DNA of 64,000 nucleotides from Cyanobacteria bacterium SBLK. GTDB taxonomy: Bacteria; Cyanobacteriota; Cyanobacteriia; Cyanobacteriales; Spirulinaceae. The stretch spans positions 62,001 to 126,000 of the forward strand of contig JAGHZQ010000024.1 in NCBI GenBank assembly GCA_017746715.1, written 5' to 3'. Positions 8,410-17,409 of the stretch are shown here, piece by piece. Below the pieces are notes generated by a model. It ran no database searches, was not told the DNA's origin, and saw only the letters and a list, made by a program, of their open reading frames with translations. Numbering within the stretch: the first letter of the stretch is position 1; the number at the start of each line of letters is the position of its first letter. Made by a program: the position numbers and the translations under genes.

Positions 8410-8437
8410 CAATTATCAATTATCAATTATCAATTAT
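8410..8437. repeat. STRR: four copies of CAATTAT
   Basis: The heptamer CAATTAT is repeated four times without interruption. The array covers the stop codon and last codons of the histidine kinase gene (minus strand), so repeat DNA encodes its final residues (IDN-stop). Short tandemly repeated repetitive heptamers are a known cyanobacterial feature. Confidence 0.85.
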
Positions 8438-9943
8438 CGGAAGAATAACATGAAATGTTGTACCGACTCCGACTTCGCTAGTAAAGGTAATTACGCCATC
8501 ATATAAATCAACTGCTTTTTTAACAATAGATAAACCCAAACCCGTCCCGGAAATATCTTTGACATTTTTGGCGCGATGAAAATGTTCGAATAAACGAGAG
8601 CGATCTTCGGGTGGAATACCCAAACCGCGATCGCGCACTGTAAATTTAATTCTTTCGATTTGCTCCTCTATTTCTTCGTCTTTCTTGATTGGTGAGACTC
8701 GAATTGCCGTAAAATCAATAATCCCTCCATCGGGAGAATATTTTATGGCATTGGAGAGTAGATTTGTAAAGATATGGCGGAGAAGTTTTTCATCCATATG
8801 AATTGAGTCGAGATCGTCGGAACATTGTAATTGAATTTGATACTTTTCTCCAGCTGTGAGTTGAAATTCTTCCACCAATTCTCGGCAAAATTCTGCTAAA
8901 TTTAATTTAATCGGTTTAACTTCTAACTTACCCACATCTGCACGACCAATGGTTAAAACATCCTCTAGCAATCGGGTCATATTGTCGGTAGATTGTTTGA
9001 TGCGCTTTAAGTGCTTTTGTTTCTTTTCTTCCGGCCAGCGATTGCTATAATTCTCGAGCAATTCAATGGACATTAAAATACTCGATAAAGGATTGCGAAA
9101 CTCATGAGAGGTCATGGAAATGAAGCGGGATTTTAGATCGTTTAACTCCTTTTCTTGCTTCAGTGCTTTTTCGATTTCGGCTTCCGCTCGCTTGCGTTCG
9201 GTAATATCTCGCCCGATATAAATAAAAGCGGGAACTTTCTTTTCCGTTTGAATCACGCTGCAAGAAAATTCGACAATAAGATGGCAACCTTCTTTAGTCG
9301 TGCATTTTACCTCAATATCTTCTACGCTTTCACCATCTAGTAATTTTTGACGATCGCTTGCTAGTGCTTCTTCTCGATTTTTAATAATTTCTGAAATGGG
9401 TAAGCCGATTAATTCCTCTTCGCTATATTTAAATATTCCTTGTACGGCTTGATTGATAGTTTTGATTTTCCCTAAGCGCGTGGTTACAAAAAGAACATTC
9501 CCCATAGCAGAAAGAATCTTTTTATTGTAATCTTTGGCTGCCGTTAAAGCCGCAATCAAAAGCTCGGTTTCATTGACGCGCTGAAATAAAGATTGATTGA
9601 GATTCATCATCTCCGTCACATCTTCCAGTAAAACGATCGCGCGATCGCCGATCTTTTCAAAAATCAAGTCAAAATAAATCAGATTATCGCCATCGATAGG
9701 GCGAGCGATCCCTTGAAATTTAAATTGATTTCTATCTCCCTGAAGAATTTCCTCTAAAATTTTTTCTAGCCCGATCAATTCGGGAAAAGATAAACGGGCA
9801 TCTTTGCCGATGCCAAACTCTTGAGGCGTTTCGGAAAATTTTTCGAGATTTTCCGAATAGTCTAAAATTTTAAACTCGCTATCGAGAATAAAATATTTTA
9901 AGTGACTGGGAATAAAAACCTCTGATAACACCTCTTGGCTCAT
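8423..9943 (-). CDS. PAS-domain sensor histidine kinase, soluble
   Basis: A protein of about 506 residues with no membrane span. The order is an N-terminal PAS-like domain (about 10-120), a short helical linker, a second PAS/PAC domain (about 140-265, ending DITERKRAEAEIEKAL), a HisKA domain with phospho-acceptor motif SMTSHEFRNPLSSIL, and an HATPase domain (NLLSNAIKYSPDGG, RDRGLGIPPED, GTGLGLSIVKKAV). It should autophosphorylate and pass phosphate to an unlinked response regulator. It directly follows the small GTPase gene and is probably co-transcribed with it. The ATG at 9943 is preferred; a TTG at 9958 is also possible. Confidence 0.9.
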   Translation of the reverse strand: MSQEVLSEVFIPSHLKYFILDSEFKILDYSENLEKFSETPQEFGIGKDARLSFPELIGLEKILEEILQGDRNQFKFQGIARPIDGDNLIYFDLIFEKIGDRAIVLLEDVTEMMNLNQSLFQRVNETELLIAALTAAKDYNKKILSAMGNVLFVTTRLGKIKTINQAVQGIFKYSEEELIGLPISEIIKNREEALASDRQKLLDGESVEDIEVKCTTKEGCHLIVEFSCSVIQTEKKVPAFIYIGRDITERKRAEAEIEKALKQEKELNDLKSRFISMTSHEFRNPLSSILMSIELLENYSNRWPEEKKQKHLKRIKQSTDNMTRLLEDVLTIGRADVGKLEVKPIKLNLAEFCRELVEEFQLTAGEKYQIQLQCSDDLDSIHMDEKLLRHIFTNLLSNAIKYSPDGGIIDFTAIRVSPIKKDEEIEEQIERIKFTVRDRGLGIPPEDRSRLFEHFHRAKNVKDISGTGLGLSIVKKAVDLYDGVITFTSEVGVGTTFHVILPIIDN

Positions 9944-9959
9944 AAAGGTCGTCCTCAAT

Positions 9960-10490
9960 TTAACAAGTCGTCAACCAAAGTTTATAGGCCAATTCTTCAA
10001 AAATAACATCCACATTTTCGCCAGTTTTGGCGGATGTCTTATAAATTCCCAAAACTGCCTCGGGCAGCTCAAACTTATTTTGGATTTCTAACACTTCCTC
10101 TTCCTCGAGGAGATCGCTCTTATTGAGAGCGATCGCGATGAGTCCGCTCGGGTTGATTTCCCGGTATTCGCGAATGCGATCGCTCATATGCTCGATAGTT
10201 TCTTGGCGAGTAATATCGGCAACCACGAGAACCCCACTCGAGCCTTGTAAATAAGCGGGCGAAATCCCCTTAAATTTTGTATGTCCCTCGATATCCCAAA
10301 TCAATAACTTTAACTCTTGTTTCTTATCGGCTTGTCCGTTAGTCAGATGGAGGGTTTTTCGAGAAATTTTCACGCCTACCGTAGAAAGATAGCGATCGCT
10401 AAATTGACGCTCGACAAAGCGACGAATCAGACTGGTTTTACCCACGCCAAAATCGCCCAGCATGCACATTTTTTTAGAAATTACGGTCAT
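9960..10490 (-). CDS. Ras/Rab-like small GTPase
   Basis: A compact GTPase of 176 residues with all G motifs: P-loop GDFGVGKTS, switch I threonine in STVGVKI, G3 WDIEGH, G4 NKSD and G5 TSAKTG. It looks more like eukaryotic Rab/Ras proteins than like translation GTPases. The residue matching Ras Gln61 is His (EGH instead of AGQ), so intrinsic hydrolysis may differ and an activating partner may be needed. No lipid-modification cysteine box is evident, though the chain ends in Thr-Thr-Cys. It lies between the OmpA/roadblock-like gene, 22 bases upstream, and the kinase gene, which suggests a signalling unit. The ATG at 10490 is chosen over the one four codons upstream. Confidence 0.9.
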   Translation of the reverse strand: MTVISKKMCMLGDFGVGKTSLIRRFVERQFSDRYLSTVGVKISRKTLHLTNGQADKKQELKLLIWDIEGHTKFKGISPAYLQGSSGVLVVADITRQETIEHMSDRIREYREINPSGLIAIALNKSDLLEEEEVLEIQNKFELPEAVLGIYKTSAKTGENVDVIFEELAYKLWLTTC

Positions 10491-10512
10491 TGCGTTTATC
10501 AATTAAACTGAA

Positions 10513-13017
10513 CTAATTGGCACTGCCTGTTTTGCTTTCTTCAAATCTGACGCACCGACTGACCCAAAGGGGATCGCTTGTTGTAACTCCCGGAGGAAAT
10601 TGGTTTCTAATCCCTGTAGTTGTTTCCAACCGTTCGATCGCAACTCCGGCATCTCGCAATATGCTTCGGACGACAACAGCGCGCCTAGGGGCGAGATCTT
10701 CGGTTAAATCGGCTTCTCCTTGGTTGTCTGCATGGCCGATAATGCGAAGTTTAACCTCGGGATTGTTTTTAAGATATTCGGCAAGAGGTAAAAGTTTCTC
10801 GTTAATATCCCGACGGGAAATTTCGAGACCGCCGCGATCGAAACAAATTCGCTCTTGACTGGGAACGGGAGTGGCGCTCAAAGTCAGCAAAACCGAATTG
10901 ACCCCAGGAATTTTCTCAAAGGTTTCGACAATTTTTTCCCCCTGTTCGTTTTCAGCGATCCCGCCTTCCACGATAGCGAGTCCCTTTGCCTTATCATAAC
11001 GCGTTGTAATTTTTACTCCCGGCAATTGATTGAAAACCCAACTTTGACGTTCGAGTTCCAAGCGCAGGCGTTCGGGATCCCGAGGCAATCCTACTGTGGC
11101 GATCTCGTTCTTTAAACCCCAGTGTGGAGCGAGAGAAACGGCAATGTTTTCTGCTTGTTGGCGCAGGCGATCGCTCGGCACTTGCCCGGTTAACGTCACG
11201 GTTTTTTTGCGCGCCTCCGCCCGAACGCGATAGAATGCTAGTTCTTCATTGGCTTGCAAGGTCGCCATAATTTGGCGTTGCAAGCCCAGGGCGCTCTGCT
11301 GGCGATAAAATGAAAATCCCCAAGGAATGCCGATCGAACAGAACAGCAACAGAGCGATCGCCAAAACGCCAAAGGGTTTGGGTTTTCGAGCGGGTTCTAC
11401 CTCAATGGGATTGTAAATAAGAGAGACGAGCAACTCATTCACGGCAGGGGGAATCGTACTCGGATCGCCGTTATATTTCTCAATTAATTCGCCATAACTG
11501 TAATTGAGAATGATAGCACTGAGGGTATTTCGCAACTTGCTATAAAAACCGGGAGGCGGATCTCCTTGGGTCACAGTTGCAATATAACAATATCCTGCCA
11601 CTTCCATAACGATCTGAAAACTCTCATAATCTACCTCAGTTAATTCAGAGGTCTTGCCCGCTTGAGGGACGCACTCGCTGGCAAAGCTGCGAATGGCCGT
11701 CAGCATTCCTGCCATCATATCGGCTTCGAGGCTCTCGGCACCGGACTTTTGTGCTTCGGCAATCACCAAGCCCGACTCTTTGTGAATTAAAAACGCCGCT
11801 TGAACCTCAAAAGGAATTGACTGTCCGAGTAAGAGTTCCCCTTCCGAAACTCCTTTGAGTCGCGCCCGCAGTTTGCGATAAATCCCTTGGATGCTAAAAG
11901 CGCTTTCAATTTGCTTGTTAATATTTTCAATCGCCTCTCCCATATATTTGGAGACGCTATTGCCGATGACGGGATAGAGAGCGTCCACCATGGCCTCTTT
12001 ATCGAGGCGAATCTGTTCTTTAATCGAGCGCCCGATCGCCGGCGCGATCGCTTGCACGACTTCATCGGGGGCATCGCCGATCTGTTTGGAAAGCGCCCCC
12101 GGAATGATTCCCGCTAGGGCGCGACTCATGGCGGCTTTATCTTCCAAGCTCCGCTCTCCGATAATCAGATCGATGAGGGGCGCAAATGCCTTAACAACTT
12201 CTTCGGGTTCGAGATCGATTTTATTCTGGAGCAGTTTTCCAAAAATGGGAAAAATCAACTTGCCCAAAATTTCCGGATCGTGGAGCTTGCGATCGAGCCT
12301 GGCAAGTTGTCGTTGCGTGGCTTCATTGAGGGAAAGATTTTCTGTTTCCTGCTCTCGATCGGCCGATTCTTCTTCATCGATGAGCAAGTCTAAGAGCAGC
12401 AACCGCAGGCGTTCCACTGTCTCTTCCGTATCTTCTCCGGTTTTCTCGTACAACCACGCAGACAAAGAACGGGATTTTTTGAGCGGAGAAGACTTATCGA
12501 GAGGCGTTGTGTCTAAAGTTTCGGCTCGAGTATCGATAAATTCCCCGGTTTTCTCGGTTTCGACTCGGGTGACGAGGGGCTTCTCTACGTCTCGCTCCGG
12601 TCTTGGCGGTGGGGAAATGTCTCGCAAGGCGGTTGGCAGGGGAGGAAGATTGTCGCCTTCTCCATTTTCCCGAGGGGGCAACCCCGTCTCTAATTCCTCC
12701 TTTTGACCGATATCGAGTTCCTCTTGACCCTCGGAAATCGAGGGGCGATCCCGATTGTTTCGTGGTCTGTGACTTGTTGCTTGCTGTCGCTTTCCCTTCA
12801 TTAAAGAAGGGGGCGGCGGCGGTATTCTGCGTTTGCGCTGAGGGGGTAAATTTTGCGGTTGGGAAGGATTGGCAGAATTAGAGAGCGCAATTTGCAAATC
12901 GCTCATCAAACTAAATAAACCCTCAAGTTGTTCGGGATCTTGAGGGCTTGACGGGGACGATTCTGTCTGGGATGTCGCTTCATTGTCTGGGTTGGGAAGC
13001 GATGGATTTTCGGACAT
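10513..13017 (-). CDS. Large membrane protein: Pro-rich tail, roadblock/longin-like domain, TM helix, BON and OmpA-like domains
   Basis: About 834 residues. The N-terminal ~175 residues are proline-rich and probably disordered. Residues ~200-390 are helical and repetitive. Residues ~405-530 (FEVQAAFLIHKESGLVIAEA ... SFQIVMEVAGYCYIATV) look like a roadblock- or longin-type fold, the kind that binds small GTPases; this is my inference. One transmembrane helix follows (GVLAIALLLFCSIGIPWGF, ~553-572). After it come one or two BON-like segments (~592-718) and an OmpA-type peptidoglycan-binding domain with LRIIGHADNQGE and RRAVVVRSIL (~724-802). The protein would link the cytosol to the cell wall, next to its GTPase neighbour. 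The ATG at 13017 is chosen. Confidence 0.85.
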   Translation of the reverse strand: MSENPSLPNPDNEATSQTESSPSSPQDPEQLEGLFSLMSDLQIALSNSANPSQPQNLPPQRKRRIPPPPPSLMKGKRQQATSHRPRNNRDRPSISEGQEELDIGQKEELETGLPPRENGEGDNLPPLPTALRDISPPPRPERDVEKPLVTRVETEKTGEFIDTRAETLDTTPLDKSSPLKKSRSLSAWLYEKTGEDTEETVERLRLLLLDLLIDEEESADREQETENLSLNEATQRQLARLDRKLHDPEILGKLIFPIFGKLLQNKIDLEPEEVVKAFAPLIDLIIGERSLEDKAAMSRALAGIIPGALSKQIGDAPDEVVQAIAPAIGRSIKEQIRLDKEAMVDALYPVIGNSVSKYMGEAIENINKQIESAFSIQGIYRKLRARLKGVSEGELLLGQSIPFEVQAAFLIHKESGLVIAEAQKSGAESLEADMMAGMLTAIRSFASECVPQAGKTSELTEVDYESFQIVMEVAGYCYIATVTQGDPPPGFYSKLRNTLSAIILNYSYGELIEKYNGDPSTIPPAVNELLVSLIYNPIEVEPARKPKPFGVLAIALLLFCSIGIPWGFSFYRQQSALGLQRQIMATLQANEELAFYRVRAEARKKTVTLTGQVPSDRLRQQAENIAVSLAPHWGLKNEIATVGLPRDPERLRLELERQSWVFNQLPGVKITTRYDKAKGLAIVEGGIAENEQGEKIVETFEKIPGVNSVLLTLSATPVPSQERICFDRGGLEISRRDINEKLLPLAEYLKNNPEVKLRIIGHADNQGEADLTEDLAPRRAVVVRSILRDAGVAIERLETTTGIRNQFPPGVTTSDPLWVSRCVRFEESKTGSAN

Positions 13018-13187
13018 AGCTGTCAATCGATTGAGCCAACGCCGAGGGTCAAGCCGATACTCGGATTGCTATAATTCTTGTTTGCACCCTATCTCGATAC
13101 TAAACGCGATCGCGATCGGTCTACAGCGACCCTTCACGAACGCCAACACTAAATCTTGCTGTTGTTTTCCCTTGATTAGAGCGCGAT

Positions 13188-13829
13188 TTATTCCATTATG
13201 CCCGATCGCGCTTGGCTCTCTTTCTCTTCACCCTCTTCATCGGGAAGTAAAAATTCGGCTTGCAGGCGACTTTCCATGGCTTCTTTGAGATCGGGAACGA
13301 ATTCCGTCCCTTTGACTTTGATACACAACTCAAACAGCACTTCGGCCAGATCCGTGCGGGACACTTTAGTGTCTTTGAGATTGGAAAAACATTTTTCCAG
13401 TTCTGCGAAAATTTTCGTTTTTAAGGTTTGACTGTCGGACTGAAAATGTTCTCGAGTTTGGGTTAATTCTTCTTTAAGGGCGGAGGTTTTGGTATTGAAA
13501 TTTTTATTGAGCGCCTCGAGGGTAGAAGAATTTTTTTGGTTGGTTTGCTCGATCTTTTGCCAGAGCTTGGTGGTTTCCTCATGGGTGGTCAAACTGAGAT
13601 ATTTCAGTTTTTTCTCGAGGGAATCTGCCAGTGCCTTCATTTCTGAAGATAGGGATGATTGCATCTGCTCGAGGCGATCGCGGACTTCTCGCTGCAAGGA
13701 AACAAAGTCGGCTTCCATTTTCTCAAATTTCTGCTCGTACCCCCGCAACTGCGATCCAAAAAGGATTTCGCGTATCTGTTCCACGTTCCCGAGGCGATCG
13801 CGCATGTCTTTTTTGTTAAGTTCGGCCAT
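13188..13829 (-). CDS. Coiled-coil protein upstream of the OmpA/GTPase genes
   Basis: A 213-residue, charged, almost wholly helical protein with no signal peptide or membrane span. Residues ~30-150 show long heptad patterns (QKFEKMEADFVSLQREVRD, ALNKNFNTKTSALKEELTQ), so a parallel coiled coil or filament-like assembly is likely. Residues 155-200 (RTDLAEVLFELCIKVKGTEF) may form a small globular cap. No enzyme motif is present and the family is not one I can name. It precedes the OmpA-like gene by about 170 bases on the same strand, so it may belong to the same transcription unit or have its own promoter. Confidence 0.75.
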   Translation of the reverse strand: MAELNKKDMRDRLGNVEQIREILFGSQLRGYEQKFEKMEADFVSLQREVRDRLEQMQSSLSSEMKALADSLEKKLKYLSLTTHEETTKLWQKIEQTNQKNSSTLEALNKNFNTKTSALKEELTQTREHFQSDSQTLKTKIFAELEKCFSNLKDTKVSRTDLAEVLFELCIKVKGTEFVPDLKEAMESRLQAEFLLPDEEGEEKESQARSGIME

Positions 13830-13981
13830 ATCTACTCCTCGTGCTGTTGTCTGTAGCCTTGTAAAATTGTTTGCCCTTGCTGAATATTAGCAGGGTATCG
13901 ATAATTGATAACGGAGATTGAGGAGAGCGGGGAAATCCGACCCCCATCCGATCGACCCATTGGCAATTCAGAATTAAATTT

Positions 13982-14572
13982 ATGATACGTTCTCATCTGC
14001 ATGAATTTGGGGCAGCGCGAGGGAAAATTTGGCGCTATCGCAGTTTGTTCGCTGTCGCGATCGCCCTCATCTGTTTCTTTTTGGCCGTAACCCCCGCCCG
14101 GGCTGCCATCGATAATGACCGCTACGATGGTAATATTTTTGTTCTTTATGCGGGCAATGGTTCTCTAGTTCCAGCGCGATCGACTTTTCAAGAAGCCTTA
14201 ATTTCGCCCAAACCCGTCATTCTGGATTTTTATATCGATGATAGTCGCGACTGCAAGCGCTTTGCCAGTACGGTTTCTCGCTTGCAGGATTTTTATGGGC
14301 GAGTTGCCGTTTTTACCCCCATTAATGTAGATTCAATTCCCGTTAAAGATTCTTATGGGGAAGACGAACCGGGTTACTACTACGAGGGCATTCTCCCGCA
14401 ACTCCTCGTATTTGATGGCGACGATCGGGTGCGCTTTAACGGCAAGGGTGCAGTGAAGTACGAAGACATCGACGATGTTTTGCGAGAAATTTTCGACCTC
14501 GAACCCCGCAGCTCATCCGTCGAACTCAAACGGCGCTCCTATAACGAGTTTAGCGGGGAATTGGCGCAGTAA
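13982..14572 (+). CDS. Thylakoid membrane photosystem I accumulation factor (thioredoxin-like)
   Basis: A 196-residue protein of a cyanobacteria/chloroplast family needed for photosystem I accumulation. An N-terminal hydrophobic helix (SLFAVAIALICFFLAVTPARAA, ~20-42) anchors or exports it. The rest is thioredoxin-like: NIFVLYAGNGSLVPARSTF, PVILDFYIDDSRDCKRF, PINVDSIPVKDSY and GYYYEGILPQLLVFD. The usual CxxC redox pair is absent; only one cysteine lies in the corresponding loop, so classical disulfide exchange is unlikely. It ends with VELKRRSYNEFSGEL, typical of the family. The downstream helicase begins 20 bases later. Confidence 0.85.
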   Translation: MIRSHLHEFGAARGKIWRYRSLFAVAIALICFFLAVTPARAAIDNDRYDGNIFVLYAGNGSLVPARSTFQEALISPKPVILDFYIDDSRDCKRFASTVSRLQDFYGRVAVFTPINVDSIPVKDSYGEDEPGYYYEGILPQLLVFDGDDRVRFNGKGAVKYEDIDDVLREIFDLEPRSSSVELKRRSYNEFSGELAQ

Positions 14573-14591
14573 TCAGGATGAGGGATGAAAG

Positions 14592-16070
14592 ATGAAAGAT
14601 AAAAGGGATGCGATTGGGGCGATCGCTTGGGAACAATTAGCGGCTGAATATGCGGCGATCGTTCGCTCTCGTCGCGTTGCAGAAGGAGGTCGAAGATATA
14701 GTTCTTTTCCCCAAGGCATTCCCGAATCTCCTCCCTCTCTTTGCTTGCGAGATTATCAATATCAAGCCGTAGAAAATTGGTTGCGCCATCAAGGACGGGG
14801 CATCCTGAAAATGGCAACGGGAAGCGGGAAAACCATCGTTGCTCTTGCCATTGCGACAGAACTCTATCGCAAAATCGGCTTGCAGGTTCTCTTGGTGGTT
14901 TGCCCCTTCCGCCATCTCGTCGCTCAATGGGGAAGAGAATGCGAACGGTTTAATCTCCAGCCTCTCCTTGCCTTTGAGAGCGTTCGCCAGTGGCAAAATG
15001 AACTCTCAACCCAACTTTACAATTTACGGGGTGGCGATCGCGTTTTCGTGACGATCGTCGCGACTAACTCCACTTTTACGAGCGAGGGATTCCAATCCCA
15101 ACTTAAATTTTTCCCTCCCAAAACGCTGATTGTCGGCGATGAGGCCCATCATTTGGGAACCGAGCGCATGCAGGAGTGCTTGCCTCGTAACATCGGTTTG
15201 CGCCTTGCACTTTCTGCCACCCCGGAGCGCTATTTTGATGAGGATGGCACCGATCGCCTTGCGGATTACTTTGGCAAGGTTCTTCAGCCGGAATTTACCC
15301 TTAAAGATGCGATCGCTCTGGGCGCTTTAGTCCGTTACTTTTACTATCCCTTGCTCGTCGAACTCACACCGTCAGAAGCGGCAATCTATGCCAAGTTGAC
15401 CCAGCAAATCGGCTGGGCGCTGTCAAAAAATGAGAACTTGCAAACCAACGAAACCCTTACTTCCTTGTTGGTCAAGCGATCTCGCCTCATCGGTTCTGCT
15501 GCCAACAAACTCGAGGCGTTGCGAGAGTTGATGAAAACGCGCCTCGAAACGACGCATACGCTCTTTTATTGCGGCGATGGAACCGTAGGAGATGCGGAGA
15601 ATCCAATCCGGCAATTAGAGGCCGTCACGCGCATTTTAGGGACGGAGTTGGGCTATCGCGTCAATATTTATACTACAGATACGCCCTTAGCAGAACGAGA
15701 ACAATTGCGCGAACAATTCGAACGCGGAGAGCTGCAAGGATTGGTGTCCATTCGCTGTCTGGATGAAGGGGTAGACATTCCCGCCATTGAAAATGCTGTC
15801 ATTCTCGCCAGCACTAGTAATCCCCGCCAGTTCATTCAACGTCGCGGCAGAATTTTACGCCCCCATCCCCATAAAACTCGCGCGACTTTATTCGATACGA
15901 TCGTTATTCCTCCCGATTGCGATCGCGATGTTTGGGAAGTCGAACGCAATTTGGTTCGTAAAGAACTCTTGCGGTTTCTTGAATTTGCCGACCTCGCAGA
16001 AAATTCTCAGGAGGCGAAGGCTACTCTATCAATTATACAGAAAAAATATCAACTATCGCGCAATGATTAG
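14592..16070 (+). CDS. DEAH-type helicase, Dnd-associated restriction factor (TIGR04095-like)
   Basis: A 492-residue superfamily 2 helicase resembling the 'DNA phosphorothioation system restriction enzyme' found beside dnd genes in cyanobacteria. Motifs in order: LRDYQYQAVENWL (Q-like region), Walker A MATGSGKT (~74-81), DEAH in VGDEAHHLG, SATPERYF, DEGVDIPAIE and QRRGRILRPHPHK (motif VI). No nuclease domain is visible, so it probably acts with partners. About 1.3 kb downstream is a DndD gene, supporting the assignment, but dndB, dndC and dndE are not in the window. An extra ~50 residues precede the helicase core; the ATG at 14592 is the first in frame after the photosystem I gene. Confidence 0.8.
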   Translation: MKDKRDAIGAIAWEQLAAEYAAIVRSRRVAEGGRRYSSFPQGIPESPPSLCLRDYQYQAVENWLRHQGRGILKMATGSGKTIVALAIATELYRKIGLQVLLVVCPFRHLVAQWGRECERFNLQPLLAFESVRQWQNELSTQLYNLRGGDRVFVTIVATNSTFTSEGFQSQLKFFPPKTLIVGDEAHHLGTERMQECLPRNIGLRLALSATPERYFDEDGTDRLADYFGKVLQPEFTLKDAIALGALVRYFYYPLLVELTPSEAAIYAKLTQQIGWALSKNENLQTNETLTSLLVKRSRLIGSAANKLEALRELMKTRLETTHTLFYCGDGTVGDAENPIRQLEAVTRILGTELGYRVNIYTTDTPLAEREQLREQFERGELQGLVSIRCLDEGVDIPAIENAVILASTSNPRQFIQRRGRILRPHPHKTRATLFDTIVIPPDCDRDVWEVERNLVRKELLRFLEFADLAENSQEAKATLSIIQKKYQLSRND

Positions 16071-16241
16071 AAAAAACTGTTTTCTAATTGAGTTTCAATT
16101 TTTTTCGTTTAAAATAAAGATTATCCAGTCTCTATTATTACCATGAATTCACCAATAATCTCTCTTTCTTCTCAATTTTCAGAGGATTGGACGATGTAGC
16201 GATCGCTTCAATCTCTTCAAAATTGTGAAAGAGAGTAGCTT

Positions 16242-17060
16242 GTGCTAAAATTTTACTATTTTACGATCGATGGATGCACAATTGTGAATCACAATTTTTG
16301 TTTTAGTATTCTGGCTCTAAATCTCAAATATCAACTTTTAGCTAAAGAATTAGCCGAAGATATCAAGAAATACTCTCCCGAAACGTCAGTCGTTATTGGA
16401 ACGGACAATCCCGATATTTTTAGCGATTGTCGTAATGTACTTGCATTTAAAATGGAGAAACGCGGCATTCTTCATTGCTATCACGATAAGCGATTTGTGA
16501 TTCAAGAGGCATTAAAAAAATTCAAAATTGTCATACAAATAGATGCCGATACTCGCATCGATAACCCTCTACCAGAATCGTTCGAACCATCGACAGGATT
16601 GGCAGCAATACATGTCGAGAATTCGATCGAACACACAAAAAAATATAATCCCGAACGATTAAAATCTTTGCATAAATTAGCCAAGAAACTCTCTCTCGAT
16701 CTTGAAACCATAAGCTATGTCGGAGAAGCGTTATTTGCCATCGTTGGAGAGGAAGAACAAACTTTAGAATTTATCCGCTACTGGGATGCAATCGCTCGTT
16801 ATCTAGAATTACGCGGCATTCATGCTGGAGAAGGACATGCGATCGGCTTGGCAGCAGCCAAAGTCGGACTGGAAATTGGGAAGCCATCTTGGCTCAAAAA
16901 TATCCATAAAGCCAAACGTCACCTCCGCGCTGCCAGTGCTTCCGACAGCAAACCCAAAAATATTTTATGGAATAATTCAATCAGAAGAATAAACTATCAT
17001 TATCGTCTCAATAAAGCGAGAATTCTCGCGCTCAAAGATTTTGATTTTTACTATCGATAA
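16242..17060 (+). CDS. Putative glycosyltransferase-like protein
   Basis: A 272-residue protein, moderately AT-rich. It contains FSILALNLKYQLLAKELAEDI, SVVIGTDNPDIF and a DxD-type motif in VIQIDADTRIDNPLPE, which suggests a GT-A nucleotide-sugar transferase fold. Acceptor and donor are unknown. The C-terminus (HYRLNKARILALKDFDFYY) is basic. The start is doubtful: GTG at 16242 has GAGAG upstream, but the family-like part begins nearer a GTG at 16284. It lies between the helicase and the DndD pair on the same strand, possibly as an unrelated insertion in that island. Confidence 0.55.
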   Translation: MLKFYYFTIDGCTIVNHNFCFSILALNLKYQLLAKELAEDIKKYSPETSVVIGTDNPDIFSDCRNVLAFKMEKRGILHCYHDKRFVIQEALKKFKIVIQIDADTRIDNPLPESFEPSTGLAAIHVENSIEHTKKYNPERLKSLHKLAKKLSLDLETISYVGEALFAIVGEEEQTLEFIRYWDAIARYLELRGIHAGEGHAIGLAAAKVGLEIGKPSWLKNIHKAKRHLRAASASDSKPKNILWNNSIRRINYHYRLNKARILALKDFDFYYR

Positions 17061-17107
17061 AACAAAGCAATAAGCAATAATTCAATAGAAAGTGGAGATT
17101 GCACTCG

Positions 17108-17281
17108 ATGAAAGTCAATATTGATATTCAAACAGTTCAAGAACCGATCGCCAGTGCTCCTCCCGAAGTGCGAGAAATCATCGAACGAGTATTAAAATTG
17201 GAAAAAGAAAAGTTATATCAGCGAAGTCCTCGCAATATCAATGATGATATCCTCAAAATTGTCAAAGAAACCATTACCTAG
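17108..17281 (+). CDS. Small helical protein paired with DndD
   Basis: A 57-residue protein: MKVNIDIQTVQEPIASAPPE, then an amphipathic region rich in Glu, Lys and Arg ending in NINDDILKIVKETIT. It is too small for an enzyme and has no signal peptide. Similar small proteins precede dndD-like ATPases in cyanobacteria as far as I recall, which suggests an accessory or assembly partner of the ATPase; this is an inference from position. GGAG ten bases before the ATG at 17108 supports this start over a TTG three codons earlier. Confidence 0.6.
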   Translation: MKVNIDIQTVQEPIASAPPEVREIIERVLKLEKEKLYQRSPRNINDDILKIVKETIT

Positions 17282-17409
17282 TGCTCTATCTATTCATTAC
17301 CTCCCACACCCAATGGTTACGTATCGGGTTCGCACACTGGTGGCGATAAGATCGAACAACCCCCACCATATGATTAAGAATTGACACTAACAACCATAAC
17401 TAACAACCC

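Noticed and set aside
11990..12706. Long open frame on the plus strand inside the OmpA/roadblock-like gene
   Set aside because: Ser/Arg-rich, low-complexity translation opposite a well-supported gene; a shadow of its codon use.
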